Source: JACRLW01 sp046349595 (GTDB lineage: Bacteria; Planctomycetota; UBA1135; UBA2386). From it: a DNA stretch of 64,000 nt. Location: NCBI GenBank assembly GCA_046349595.1, contig JAXMCA010000002.1, forward strand, positions 930,001-994,000, given 5' to 3'. Made by a program: the position numbers and the translations under genes. Shown here in pieces: positions 1 to 9,191 of this stretch (positions are counted from its first letter, which is position 1; each line of letters starts with the position of its first letter). The notes beneath the pieces were generated by a model. It had not been told where the DNA came from and did not search any database. It worked only from the letters and a program-made list of their open reading frames with translations.

Positions 1-1
1 A

Positions 2-421
2 GTGACCACCATGCCACGCAGAATCTTCATCTCGTACAACTTCGGCGACCGTGAACTCGCCCACTCCATTCCCGCGTTCTTTCAGTCACAGGACGGCAGG
101 AGCGAGGGTCAGCCAGTATTCGTGACGAACAACGTGACCCAACAGGGTGACGCCGCAGTCGAGCGGGAGATCAGGTCCGTGATGGCGGGGTGTGACTCTG
201 CGCTTTTCGTCGTGGGCGACAACGTGCACAACAGCCCCTGGATCGATCGTGAGGCTGAACTGGCGATCAGCATGGGTCTCGCCCTGGTCGCGGTCCGCGC
301 GCCTCGAACGACTGGCGGCCTGCCGAAGCGCCTCGAGCCACTGCAGATTCCCGTCGTCGCCTGGAAACAGGACGCCCTCGCGACCGCCCTCCGCATGGCA
401 CGGAAGCCGAACCGCTGTTGA
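2..421 (+). CDS. TIR-like (MTH538/ThsB-type) domain protein, possibly cut by window edge
   Basis: A small single-domain protein of about 136-139 residues. It opens with a basic RRIFISYNFGDRE motif, the usual beta-1 start of the MTH538-type TIR-like fold. A helix with alternating charged residues (AAVEREIRSVMAGCD) follows, then a beta strand ending VVGDN and the NSPWIDREAELA segment typical of the family. Proteins of this family (ThsB in Thoeris, others in nucleotide-signalling defence) sense infection and make an NAD-derived signal, or act as TIR effectors; which applies here is not visible. The start could be GTG at 2 or ATG at 11, and the frame is open to the window edge, so more N-terminal sequence or a partner gene (for example ThsA) may lie outside. 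The neighbours downstream are nuclease-like genes, which fits a defence island. Confidence 0.7.
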   Translation: MTTMPRRIFISYNFGDRELAHSIPAFFQSQDGRSEGQPVFVTNNVTQQGDAAVEREIRSVMAGCDSALFVVGDNVHNSPWIDREAELAISMGLALVAVRAPRTTGGLPKRLEPLQIPVVAWKQDALATALRMARKPNRC

Positions 422-500
422 CGGGTCGCACAGAACAGCATGTCCGTTCTGTTGTTGTGCCACAGGGCGTGCTGGGCCGACGCTTCCACGTGTCCCCACG

Positions 501-813
501 ATGGTCTGTGAAATCGTCCGGAGCGCTCTCGGGCTGAGGAAGAAGCGCGGGAGCCAGGCCAAGGGGCTCGAAGAGGTCGCCGCCGAAGCGGCCCCGCGAG
601 TCGAGAGTCGGCTCGAAGCCGTGGTCCGAGCTGACGACGGCCTAGCGATCGGCGCGGGAACGCTACGTCCTCGAGCGAGTGGAGAGGGGCGCCAGCATCA
701 ACTCGGTCGCGCGGCGCTACTGCATGTCTCCGGCGACGGCTGCCCGCATCGTCCAGAGGGTGCGGCAGCGGCGGGAGAAGCGTGTCCGCCGCAGTCGCAG
801 CTCCAGTGGATGA
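501..813 (+). pseudogene. Possible frameshifted helix-turn-helix protein
   Basis: From an ATG at 501 one frame reads a basic and then Glu-rich stretch (MVCEIVRSALGLRKKRG...). Near 645 the coding look moves to another frame, which reads ERYVLERVERGASINSVARR and continues to a TGA at 811. That second part has the pattern of a helix-turn-helix recognition unit (GASINSVARRYCMSPATAARIV), such as is found at the N-terminus of transposase OrfA proteins and sigma region 4. The second frame has a stop (TAG, 643) just before it and only a GTG (679) as possible start, so either it is a tiny gene or the two pieces were one gene split by an indel. The rest of 422-988 shows no other gene, only a short tandem repeat of GCGGTGAAC at about 920-937. 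Confidence 0.3.
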
Positions 814-988
814 GGCCAGCACCTCGCGGTGCGAGAGGCCGCATCCCTCGGCTGCCCCAACCGGTCCCGGCGAACTCACCCTCGTAAATCTGGGTATCGC
901 CTTAGCTCGATCGTGGGGTGGCGGTGAACAGCGGTGAACACGCGGGTCGAGAACTGGCTACCGATGTCGCCCGCCTCCGCCGCATCGC

Positions 989-2092
989 TCACTCCTGGGC
1001 TACCGCGTTGAACTGGAGTCTCACCTGCGGAAATCGTTTCGCGAGTGCCTGCATGCAGTCCACCCAGCGACCCCCCCACTGGTTGCTGAGCACGAAGGTC
1101 TGGCCGTTCGAGACCATCAGGTCGGCCGGCTTGATGTGCCACCTGCCGCTCCGGAATGCACCCCCCGCAGCCGTCGCCTGTTCGCTGGCGCGTTGGACGA
1201 ACTCGTCGGGGTCGGTGATCGAGCCCTCGACCGCACAGAACACACGAGTCGTCCGACCGGCCTCGGCGAGAGTCGCCATGATCTCGTCAGGACTCACGCC
1301 GCGGCCAAAGAGTGCCTTGACCACGAGAAGGATCCCGTTGCGCTTCCACTGCGCTGTGTTGGTCACACCGTCGATTGTGATGTCGTACCGTGTGAAGTCG
1401 ACACCGGTCTGACGCGCCTGCTTCTCCCGCCGGCGTTTCTCCCGTACCTGCACTTGGTACTCGCCAGCCTCAGGCAAGGGAATGATCTGTTGAACGTCGA
1501 TCAGAACACTCCCTGAGTTCGCGTAGGGTCGAATCCGCACGCATCGAATGTCAAGATCGCGCTCGTTGAGCCAGAGCACCGCCGTCGTGAGCTCCCGTGA
1601 GAAGTCCGCCGCCACCAGGACGAGGCGGACATCCTGACCGAACTGGTCCTCGTCGATTTCCGTCCACTCCAGGTGATCGAGCAGGATCTGCTTGGCATCA
1701 CCCTCCAGACTCCGATCACGGCGGTACCGCGCGAGCACTTCAACTGCTCGACTCGCTGTCAGGGTGGACACCATGGCCGCGTAGCGAAGCGCCTGCAGTT
1801 CCATGTGACCTCCGTCCTCGGTTCGCTTCAGTTCGATGACGACGATGTTCGCGTCCTTGTCCACGCCCAGGAGATCGATCCGACGACGCGACTCCGACCA
1901 CTCTCCAAACTCCTCGCTGATCACGAGGACGTCGGGGGCAACGATTTCGATCTGATCTCGGAGGAGCCGCTGCAGATCGGATCGTTCGCCGATCCCTGAA
2001 GCGCCAAAGGAGGTCCTTTCCAGATGCCGAATCAACTCCCGACCGAGTTCGTAGATCGCCACGCCCCAAGTTGAATCCTGACGGCTGCCCAT
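989..2092 (-). CDS. NucS-like PD-(D/E)XK nuclease-domain protein
   Basis: A 367-residue protein starting at an ATG (2092-2090). Residues 60-110 carry the nuclease-like core RRIDLLGVD followed by IVVIELKRTEDGG, giving D73, E87 and K89 as the D...ExK triad of the NucS/DUF91 branch of the PD-(D/E)XK fold. The sequence after it (ELQALRYAAMVS) matches the helix that usually follows in this branch. The second half (about 215-367) is a separate module of unknown type, containing a DITIDGVTNTAQWKRNGI segment. It is transcribed divergently from the Cys4/PD-(D/E)XK gene at 2284. Cleavage activity is inferred only from the motif; the target could be foreign or mismatched DNA. The gene sits in a run of nuclease-like genes, which suggests defence. 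Confidence 0.65.
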   Translation of the reverse strand: MGSRQDSTWGVAIYELGRELIRHLERTSFGASGIGERSDLQRLLRDQIEIVAPDVLVISEEFGEWSESRRRIDLLGVDKDANIVVIELKRTEDGGHMELQALRYAAMVSTLTASRAVEVLARYRRDRSLEGDAKQILLDHLEWTEIDEDQFGQDVRLVLVAADFSRELTTAVLWLNERDLDIRCVRIRPYANSGSVLIDVQQIIPLPEAGEYQVQVREKRRREKQARQTGVDFTRYDITIDGVTNTAQWKRNGILLVVKALFGRGVSPDEIMATLAEAGRTTRVFCAVEGSITDPDEFVQRASEQATAAGGAFRSGRWHIKPADLMVSNGQTFVLSNQWGGRWVDCMQALAKRFPQVRLQFNAVAQE

Positions 2093-2283
2093 CTCAACCC
2101 GGAGAACGCCTTCTCCGTGCCCATCCGCCTGACTGCGTCAGCCTCTCGATCTTCCTGGCAGCACCGGCGCTCGCTGCGACACCCGGGGGACATCCCCATC
2201 TCAATCCTCCCGCACGATGGGCCAACCGCAACAAGTTGCGCACGCCCCCGCCGCCGCGGATGCTCCCCGTACCCAGGAGGCTC

Positions 2284-3120
2284 ATGAGCACAACCTGCCA
2301 GGTGCGGGGATGCGACCGCCCAGTCAGCCGCGAAGGATTCGAACTCTGCTACACCTGCTGGAAGGACCGCGACCGGCTTCGGAAGGTCAATGGCACTTGG
2401 GTTCGCATCACGGAAGACGACGACGCGAACGACGACGAGCCAGAGCATTCCGGACCCTCCGGCGAAGCCCTTTCGTCGACGAAAATCGGGAAGGCGATCG
2501 GCCTCCCGAATCAACGCGTGAACCTCGTCCTGGCCGAGCTCGGTTGGATCGAGAAGTTCATCAAGGGCTGGAAGGTCACACCCCAGGGCGAGCGCATCGG
2601 TGGAGCCACACGGACAAGTCAGAAGGGCATTCCCTATGTGGTCTGGCCCGCCGCCATCCTGAAGAACCGCGTCTTCCGCGAAAGCGCGACCGATGTGGCT
2701 GGCGAGCCACCCGAGGAGGCACCGACCGCGCCCGCTGAGCCGACAGGAACTCCTGCCGTCGAGGACGGCCGACTCAGGTTCCCCGCCAAGTACCGCGCTG
2801 CCGACGGCCACTACGTCCGCTCCCGCGCGGAGCTCTCGATCGACAACTGGCTCTACATGCAGGGAATCGTCCACGCTTACGAGCGGAAGCTCCCCATCGA
2901 GGAAGACGCGTACTGCGACTTCTACCTGCCCGACAAGAAGGTCTTCATCGAGTACTGGGGCATGGAGAAGGACCCAAGGTACGCCGCCCGGAAGGAGGAG
3001 AAGCGCGCACTGTACACTCGCTACGCGCTCAACCTGGTCGAACTCGCCGACGTCGAGTTGGAGAATCTCGATGACAATCTGGCGCGGCTGCTGATCCGAT
3101 TCGGCGTGAACTGCACGTAG
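2284..3120 (+). CDS. Zinc-ribbon plus PD-(D/E)XK endonuclease-like protein
   Basis: A 278-residue protein. The start is set by an AGGAGG about 4 bases before the ATG at 2284; the open frame extends further upstream but that part has no coding look. The N-terminus has a four-cysteine knuckle (C5, C10, C22, C25). Residues about 70-130 form a small winged-helix-like region (TKIGKAIGLPNQRVNLVLAE). An acidic and proline-rich linker follows. The C-terminal 100 residues read RSRAELSIDNWLYMQGI, then AYCDFYLPD and VFIEYWGMEK, so E183, D212 and E223 resemble the catalytic site of Vsr/DUF559-like nucleases; the EYWG form is common in homologues linked to helicases and mobile DNA. Function is inferred from motifs only. 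Confidence 0.6.
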   Translation: MSTTCQVRGCDRPVSREGFELCYTCWKDRDRLRKVNGTWVRITEDDDANDDEPEHSGPSGEALSSTKIGKAIGLPNQRVNLVLAELGWIEKFIKGWKVTPQGERIGGATRTSQKGIPYVVWPAAILKNRVFRESATDVAGEPPEEAPTAPAEPTGTPAVEDGRLRFPAKYRAADGHYVRSRAELSIDNWLYMQGIVHAYERKLPIEEDAYCDFYLPDKKVFIEYWGMEKDPRYAARKEEKRALYTRYALNLVELADVELENLDDNLARLLIRFGVNCT

Positions 3121-3232
3121 CTCGAGCGCGCCTTCACCCATCGACTTCGCGAGTCACGAGGAAGACGAAGTGACTACCTGTCGGGTCTGGTTGACATGCC
3201 TGTGCAGTCCACGCGACGTTTGACACCACCTC

Positions 3233-4309
3233 ATGGTCCGGACATTCGGAGACAGCGGCGCTTGGAAGTCGGTATTGGCGGCCCTACGCCGCATCGACCC
3301 CTCTGCTGACCCTGATTCCCCCTCAGAGCTGACTTCCCTGATCGAGCATCGATCCGCCGAGATCGTCGCTCGAAGCGCAACGCTCGCCGAATCGCTGCGG
3401 GAGGAGGCGGCAGCGGAGCTCGTGAAACTCGGCATCGCCACCCAAGAAGCTCGAGCAGAACATGATACGGCGATGCAGACGGCCCAGGCTCGGGCCGACG
3501 TCTTCACGCGGGAGACCCAAGAGACCCTCGATTCGATGCGCTCGGTCGGGTTCCTCCGACGTGTGTGGCGGAGGTTTCGAGTGTTCTGCCTTCGACTCCG
3601 CATCAAGAACCTGCTCGCGGGACCCGGGAGCACACTCGAGAAGAAGCTTCGCACCATCTCCGCGGCCGTGGGCAGGGCGACGCGAGTTCACCAAGACCCG
3701 CAAGCCGAGGCGCACTCACGCCTAACCAAGGACAGGCACGTCCTCCATCAACTTCGAGATCTCGCGCAGTCTCCAGAATCTCGAGGAGCCCATGGGGAAC
3801 TCTCGGTCATCCACCAACTGCGGCGCCTGCCCGATGACTACGTGCTTCTGAACGACCTCAACCTGCAGGCGCCACACTTCATGCGACATGCAGGGAAGGC
3901 GCTTGAGAGCGCGCAGGTCGATCACGTCGTCGTCGGCCCAGCTGGGGTGTTCCTCTTGGAAACCAAGGCTTGGACACTGAGCTTCTCGCGGCACGGGTGG
4001 TACTTCGATCCGTACGAACAGGTGTCGCGCGCTGGATTGCTCTGCCACGCCCTCCTGAACGACGCTGGACTTCCAGCCAAGGTGCAAAACGTCATCGTGA
4101 CAAGCACTCGACTGCCACGAAGTGCGCACGCGAAGTTCGTTCAAGTCGTTCCTCCGCACGGTCTTCCGGGATTCATCCTCGCCAGGCAGTCGCGACTGGG
4201 GGAGTCGGATGTAGAACAGATCACCAGCTTCCTTCGTCGCCATCTGGGAGAAGCCGACGTCGGCCCGGTTCGCTTCACTCGCTGGCTACGTAGCTTGAGA
4301 CGTCCGTAG
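3233..4309 (+). CDS. NERD-domain (nuclease-related) protein with N-terminal coiled coil
   Basis: A 358-residue protein. Residues about 30-110 are rich in Glu, Arg and Ala and predicted to be coiled coil. A short basic stretch follows (VWRRFRVFCLRLRIK, about 110-125). The NERD domain starts near residue 185 with GAHGELSVIHQL and continues with DHVVVGPAGVFLLETKAW around 230-247, giving the D...ExK arrangement of this PD-(D/E)XK relative. NERD proteins are found with helicases, kinases and in phage-defence contexts. No signal peptide is seen. The gene lies 110 bases after the zinc-ribbon nuclease gene, on the same strand, and may be co-transcribed with it. The 283 bases after it (4310-4592) show no gene. 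Confidence 0.7.
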   Translation: MVRTFGDSGAWKSVLAALRRIDPSADPDSPSELTSLIEHRSAEIVARSATLAESLREEAAAELVKLGIATQEARAEHDTAMQTAQARADVFTRETQETLDSMRSVGFLRRVWRRFRVFCLRLRIKNLLAGPGSTLEKKLRTISAAVGRATRVHQDPQAEAHSRLTKDRHVLHQLRDLAQSPESRGAHGELSVIHQLRRLPDDYVLLNDLNLQAPHFMRHAGKALESAQVDHVVVGPAGVFLLETKAWTLSFSRHGWYFDPYEQVSRAGLLCHALLNDAGLPAKVQNVIVTSTRLPRSAHAKFVQVVPPHGLPGFILARQSRLGESDVEQITSFLRRHLGEADVGPVRFTRWLRSLRRP

Positions 4310-4592
4310 GAGCGATCTCGCACAACCGGATCCATCGGGTTCTACCACCAGGCGATGAGCCAGAGATCGACACGTACGCGCCCCGCATCGTCCTGTGCAT
4401 TACTGCGTCGCCAATGCCCGTAGGTGGGTCCCGGCCCTTGCCGCGACAGAAGGTTCCTCCGTTCTCGTGCCAGGAACTGGTTGCGCGCAGCGCCGCGCTC
4501 CCGACGTCGGTGCATTGGCACCAATCCCGGCATCGCGAACACGGCATGCTCTCCTCGAGCCACAGTCTTGAATGACCGAGTGCCCCGGGAGC

Positions 4593-5756
4593 TCAGCGCC
4601 CCCACTCGTAGAAGTGCCAACCCTGCATCCGCTCGTCGATCCGCTTCTCGACCCGATCGCGCAGGGCGTCCACGCCCCCACGCAGGACATTCAGGGTCTC
4701 CGATGCAGCCTCCGCCGCTCGGAGCCACTCCTGGCCCCCCTCGGACGACGAGCCATCCTGCCGACAGTCCGCCAGCATCCGCTTCACCTTGACGTAGGCG
4801 TCGTGCTCCTCGGCCAGTTCCTTCAGGACCACGGCTCGATGCCGAGCCCGCTCTGCATCCCGGGCGACCCGCTCGCGCTCTGCCTTCTCGCGCTGCGTCT
4901 CCTGCTCGGCCTGCCGCGTGGCCGCGTGACGATTCCTGGTCGCCTGGACCTGCCTGGCGAGCGACGCGAAGACGTCTCGAAGCTGCTGCTCGAGGGGCGC
5001 ATGCGGGTCGTCGGACCGCTTCGCCAGCAGCTCCCCGTGAGGCCACTCCTCCAGGTGCAGCTCGAAGACCCCGGTGGGTCGCCACCGCTCCACCAGGGCG
5101 TCCCCACTCTCGGTCGCCTCCCGGTGCCGCTCGAGGTGCTCCCGTAGCCGAACCCCGTGCAGCTCGCCGAGCAGCTTCACTCCGACCGCGTTGCCCGAGT
5201 CCGCGACGACGGTCCCGCCCAGGCCGACCAAGGTGTCCACGAACGCCTGGAGGAGCTGCGTGGTCCGATCGATCGACGCCGACCCGACCTCCGAGATGAA
5301 CGCCGGCTCCGGGAACGCCTCGCGGCGTCGGATCGGTTGAACCGCGACGACCACTCGTCGCGCTGACGCTCGGGTGGAGCCTCCGCTTCGAATCCGACGG
5401 CGCCACCTCGATCTCCAGGCGCTCGATCCTCGCGATCAGGTCGACGACGTCGGGTTCCAGCACCGTCTCGAGGACGGCCGGTGCGCCGGCGGCGCGTCTC
5501 GCCACGAGCGTCGAGACCTTCTCGCTCCAGTGAGACCCTTCGGAAGGCTCCGCTGATTCACGCGCCGGCCGACCCGCTTCCTCTGCCAGTACTCCGGGTT
5601 CGGCACCGGGATGTCGGTGTAGGTGCAGAACTCGAGCAGCCACGCCGGATCGCAGCCGAGCTCGCGAGCCGCCGCGTTCCTCGACTTGGTCCAGAGCAGG
5701 TTGTGGAGCTGGCCCACCGTGAGGTCCGGCGGGAGGGGAGGGGCGTGGTCGACCAT
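4593..5756 (-). pseudogene. Frameshifted gene of a GYW-motif family with C-terminal coiled coil
   Basis: The pieces of one protein lie in three frames. The N-terminal part, from an ATG at 5756, reads LTVGQLHNLLWTKSRNAAAR and then IPVPNPEYWQRKRVGR, the helix-turn-helix-like head of an uncharacterised family with a WSK...PxxGYWxKK pattern. Near 5540 the frame changes to one reading SHWSEKVSTLVARR and LEPDVVDLIARIERLEIEV. Near 5360 it changes again to one that runs to the stop at 4593 with KLLGELHGVRLREHLERH and a long charged coiled coil (about 4700-4950). The order of the pieces fits one ancestral protein of about 385 residues. Two indels are needed, so the gene is probably dead. The partner or job of the family is unknown to me. 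Confidence 0.6.
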
Positions 5757-5762
5757 GCGTGA

Positions 5763-5951
5763 ATGAGACGGCGGGCGAGATTCGGCGCCCAGCGACCCCG
5801 CTCGATCAGCGCGATCGTCGACCGCGTGGTGCAGAAGGTCGAGATCGTAGAGATCGATGGCGAGTCCTACCGGCAGAAGGAGGCGATGGAGCGCGCCGAG
5901 CGGCGAGCCAAGGAGCGCAAGCAGCACGGCAGACGAGGGAGAAGCTCGTGA
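5763..5951 (+). pseudogene. C-terminal remnant of an IstB-like (IS21) ATPase
   Basis: A 62-residue open frame reads SAIVDRVVQKVEIVEIDGES followed by YRQKEAMERAERR. This is the pattern of the last helix and strand of IstB/DnaC-like AAA+ helper proteins of IS21 transposons (ALxDRLxHxxxIxxxxGESYRxKE). The Walker A, Walker B and sensor regions are missing, so only the tail survives. It lies directly beside the broken gene at 4593-5756, which could mark an old IS21 insertion end. Confidence 0.5.
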
Positions 5952-6085
5952 ACCGCAGGTCCCCTCTGGTGCCACCACGGCCCGCTCTCGAACGCCGCCC
6001 TCGTGGTCCCTTCGGCTGACTCGAGGCAGAGCTGCTGCATTACGGCTGGCTCGCCGAGATCGGACCGAATGGTGTTGCGACCCTC

Positions 6086-6358
6086 ATGCTGCTCGCACTC
6101 GCCGCCGACCGGCGCAGCGCCTCGTTCTTCAGCCGCGAGCGCACGGCCATTGCGATCGGCATCAGCAGGCACGAACTCGACGTCGCCCTGCAATGCCTGC
6201 TCGACAGCGGACTCGTCGATCACCGCCCGTGGCGCATCGGTGCCCGCGACGGAGTCTGGCAGCTGCTGCAGCCGCCACCGCGGCGCAAGCCCGAGCGTGC
6301 GCTGCGGAAGCTCTCCGCTGCCGACGTCCTGCGGAACCTTGGCTTCGGAACTCGCTGA
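6086..6358 (+). CDS. Small winged helix-turn-helix protein
   Basis: A 90-residue open frame from an ATG at 6086. It reads FFSRERTAIAIGISRHELDV followed by ALQCLLDSGLVDHRPWR and GARDGVWQLL, a compact winged-helix pattern: recognition helix, then a hydrophobic wing ending in WQLL. The frame stays open upstream to a TGA at 6017 and reads LEAELLHYGWLAEIGPNGVA, which also looks coding, so a CTG start or a lost upstream part is possible. Small proteins of this type occur on mobile elements as regulators; the target is unknown. It converges on the Res-like gene, whose stop lies at 6486. Confidence 0.5.
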   Translation: MLLALAADRRSASFFSRERTAIAIGISRHELDVALQCLLDSGLVDHRPWRIGARDGVWQLLQPPPRRKPERALRKLSAADVLRNLGFGTR

Positions 6359-6485
6359 GCCAAAGTCCGCAGCCGGCGGTCACGATCGGAATGCGCGTCT
6401 CGGCCGCCGGCAAGACCGCCGGAATCACGCGGATCGTGGCAGCCGGCGACACACATTGCGCCGCCCGCGCCACGATGAACCATCT

Positions 6486-9191
6486 CTACCGCCCACCCTC
6501 GCCGAACTCGTGCGCTTTCACGAGGCCCTCCAACGTCATGTTCTCCTGCACTGCGTCGTGTGGGATGAGGACGTAGCGCCAGGGCTTCCCCCCGTGCTTC
6601 AGTTCGTGTTCGGCTGCATGACGACACCACTTTGCAGCGGCCCGGGCCTTGGCGAGCACCGTTTCGTCCTGTAGCTGATCCGCGCGCTTGGTCTCGCACA
6701 GGAGCTTCTCGGCGCTTGTCTCGACCGCAAAGTCCGGCTCGTAGTCGCTGTCGGCCGCGTAGCGGATCTGGAAGACGTTGCGCCCGGGCTTGAACCACTT
6801 CAGGGCATCGCGCTCCAGGATCACGGCGAAGCGCCGCTCGGCGTCCACGTCGAACTTCTGCGTGGGGTAGATGCACTTCTTAAAGCCACCGAACAGCATC
6901 CGGCGGATGTCGGACTTCTTGTCGACAGGGACGTTGAACGGGCGCACGCGCTCATCCGCGCTGGCCGCGAACGCCTGCTGTCGGACCTCTGTGAAGCCGG
7001 CACTGACCGTCACCTCGTAGGACGTGGCCTTCTCCCATGCGTGCTCCTGCATCTGTCCGTGGACGAGTGCGCCGAGCGACTTCTGGTGGAAGCGCAAGAC
7101 GTTCCTGACCGCCTCGTCGTCCGCGAGATAGCTTCGCAGGTGCGTCACGACCTGCCCCGCGAGGTCGTAGAGCACTTCCGCCTGCTCGTCGTAGTTGATG
7201 TCGTCGAAGTCGATCAGGGCGCGGACAAGGTAGTCCTCCAGGCGCTGCTCCTGCGCGTGACCGGCACCTTGCTCGCCGAGGATGTGCTGCTCGTCGCTCG
7301 TCAGGTGCTGGATCAGGATCTCGGCAGGGACGGGCTGAAGGCGCACCGATGACAAGTCGAGCCGAAACTTGTTGAAGCCCGCTCGGACCTCGCCTTGGGG
7401 CAGCACGATCACACGAGGGATCGCGATTGTGTGGCGCAGGTAGACTTCCGTCGCTTCACGAACGATGCTCGTCAGTCGGTCCGGGTCGATCTTCGGGAAG
7501 AGGGTCGGCTCGCCGAAGCTCAGGTCCTTGGTGACCTGGGTCGCCAACTTCTCCTGCACCTCCGGGGTCTCCAGGTCCCTCGCCCCGGGGACGACGCGGG
7601 CATCTCGGGTCGCCTTGCGGATCGCTTCGATGGCGTAGTGAGCAGCGGCAGCATCTTCGGGCGACTCAAACCTCGGCTTCGGTGCCTCCTCGGGCTGCCG
7701 CGTCTCCAACGCCAGGGCGGCATCGTCTCGCCCCGTGGTGCGCGCGCCCGTGAGAATGGTCTCGAAGACCGGAGGCACGACAACCGACTGCTTCGGCCCC
7801 TCGGCAACGTCCTCGCCAACGTGGATGACGCTGAACGAGTAGCCGCCCTTCCGCGCCTCATCGACGATGTCCTGGAAGCGGTCGTGGGCGACGATCGTCA
7901 GCCGATCGACGGCCGGCACGCCAGTTCGCTTGCCGTAGGGCAGGCGCAGCCCTCGTCCGATCGCTTGTTCGACCAGGGTGCGCGAGTCGGCCGCTCGTAG
8001 CGGCACGATGGTGAACAAGTTCGTCACGTCCCAGCCTTCCTTCAGCATGTTGACGTGAATCACGATCTCCGTCGGCTCATCGGCCTTCTCGACGGCCAGG
8101 AGTCGCGCGACGTTCTCGTCCTTCTCCGCACCCCGTTGACCCGAGTGAACCTGGATCACGCGACCCCGGTAGCGACCGTCGAAGAAGGACTCGCCCTCGA
8201 TCTCGGCAAGCAGGCGGTTAGCGTGCTCAGTGTCCGAGGCGATGACCAGCATGAACGGCTTGACGGGCCGAGAGCCGCGTTCTCGCGCGAAAAGGTCGAG
8301 CGCCACCTTCGCGTCCTCGTGGATGCGGATGCCATCCTCCAGCTTGAGGCGATCGAGCTGTTCGCGGCTCATGTTGGCCGAGTTGAAGTTCCGTCGCGTC
8401 GCGACTGCCGGGTCCTTCACGAGGCCATCGCGCATGGCCTGTGCGAGCGGATACTCGTAGATGATGTTGCGGAACCGAACGGGGCCGCCACTGCTCTCGA
8501 CCTGCGGCGTTGCAGTCAGCTCCAGTGCCAGCATCGGGCGTAGGTCGGCGATCGCCTGCATCGCTGCCTCCCCTCGATAGCGGTGGCTCTCGTCCATCAA
8601 GAGCACGAGGTCGTCCTGCTCTGCCAAGTGATCGAAGTAGGACTGGCCGAGATACTCCGAAAGCCGCCACGCCTTGCGCGCGTCCTTTGACCTCACGCCA
8701 AACTTTGCGATATTAAAGAGATTGACGACAACGTCGTCCTTCTCGAACAGGTGCATCACCTGCGGGCGCTCCTCGAAGTTGTCGCCCGTGACCAGCATGG
8801 GGCTCTTGATCGCGAACTCGGCGATCCCCTGGAAGACATACTTCGGACTCACCGGCGAGAAGTCGCCGAGGAGCTTCTCGTAGATCGTCAGATTGGGGGC
8901 GAGCACGAAGAAGTTGCGCACACCGTGCTCAAGGTGCAGGTAGGCGATGAACGCCCCCATGAGGCGCGTTTTGCCTGTCGCGGTGGCGAGCGCGAAGCAG
9001 ATGCTGGGGAACGACCGCTCAAAGTCCTCGACGCTGCTGAACTCCTGCTGGATGGCCGCAAGCACGCCCCCCGCATCGCGCTGTTCGCGCGGGTCAGCCG
9101 ACTCCATGACCTGATGCAGGATCTCAAGTGATCTGCGCTGAGGTAGCCGGAGGCTCAGGCGGTTACTGACGGCGTTGACGGTGCGGTTCAT
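6486..9191 (-). CDS. Type III restriction-like Res subunit: SF2 helicase with C-terminal nuclease motif
   Basis: A 901-residue protein, last gene of a three-gene operon. Residues 69-75 (ATATGKT) form Walker A, and 200-203 (DESH) the Walker B/DEAH box. The second RecA lobe includes VNMLKEGWDVTNLFTIVPL and QAIGRGLRLPYG, typical of type III Res helicases. Near the C-terminus EPDFAVET and LLCETKRADQ give D820, E833 and K835, a PD-(D/E)XK nuclease triad as in type III restriction enzymes. The start ATG (9191) overlaps the stop of the methyltransferase by ATGA, which indicates translational coupling. Known type III enzymes translocate or diffuse after ATP hydrolysis and cut when two unmodified sites meet; here an SNF2 partner is added, so the mechanism may differ. 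Confidence 0.85.
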   Translation of the reverse strand: MNRTVNAVSNRLSLRLPQRRSLEILHQVMESADPREQRDAGGVLAAIQQEFSSVEDFERSFPSICFALATATGKTRLMGAFIAYLHLEHGVRNFFVLAPNLTIYEKLLGDFSPVSPKYVFQGIAEFAIKSPMLVTGDNFEERPQVMHLFEKDDVVVNLFNIAKFGVRSKDARKAWRLSEYLGQSYFDHLAEQDDLVLLMDESHRYRGEAAMQAIADLRPMLALELTATPQVESSGGPVRFRNIIYEYPLAQAMRDGLVKDPAVATRRNFNSANMSREQLDRLKLEDGIRIHEDAKVALDLFARERGSRPVKPFMLVIASDTEHANRLLAEIEGESFFDGRYRGRVIQVHSGQRGAEKDENVARLLAVEKADEPTEIVIHVNMLKEGWDVTNLFTIVPLRAADSRTLVEQAIGRGLRLPYGKRTGVPAVDRLTIVAHDRFQDIVDEARKGGYSFSVIHVGEDVAEGPKQSVVVPPVFETILTGARTTGRDDAALALETRQPEEAPKPRFESPEDAAAAHYAIEAIRKATRDARVVPGARDLETPEVQEKLATQVTKDLSFGEPTLFPKIDPDRLTSIVREATEVYLRHTIAIPRVIVLPQGEVRAGFNKFRLDLSSVRLQPVPAEILIQHLTSDEQHILGEQGAGHAQEQRLEDYLVRALIDFDDINYDEQAEVLYDLAGQVVTHLRSYLADDEAVRNVLRFHQKSLGALVHGQMQEHAWEKATSYEVTVSAGFTEVRQQAFAASADERVRPFNVPVDKKSDIRRMLFGGFKKCIYPTQKFDVDAERRFAVILERDALKWFKPGRNVFQIRYAADSDYEPDFAVETSAEKLLCETKRADQLQDETVLAKARAAAKWCRHAAEHELKHGGKPWRYVLIPHDAVQENMTLEGLVKAHEFGEGGR

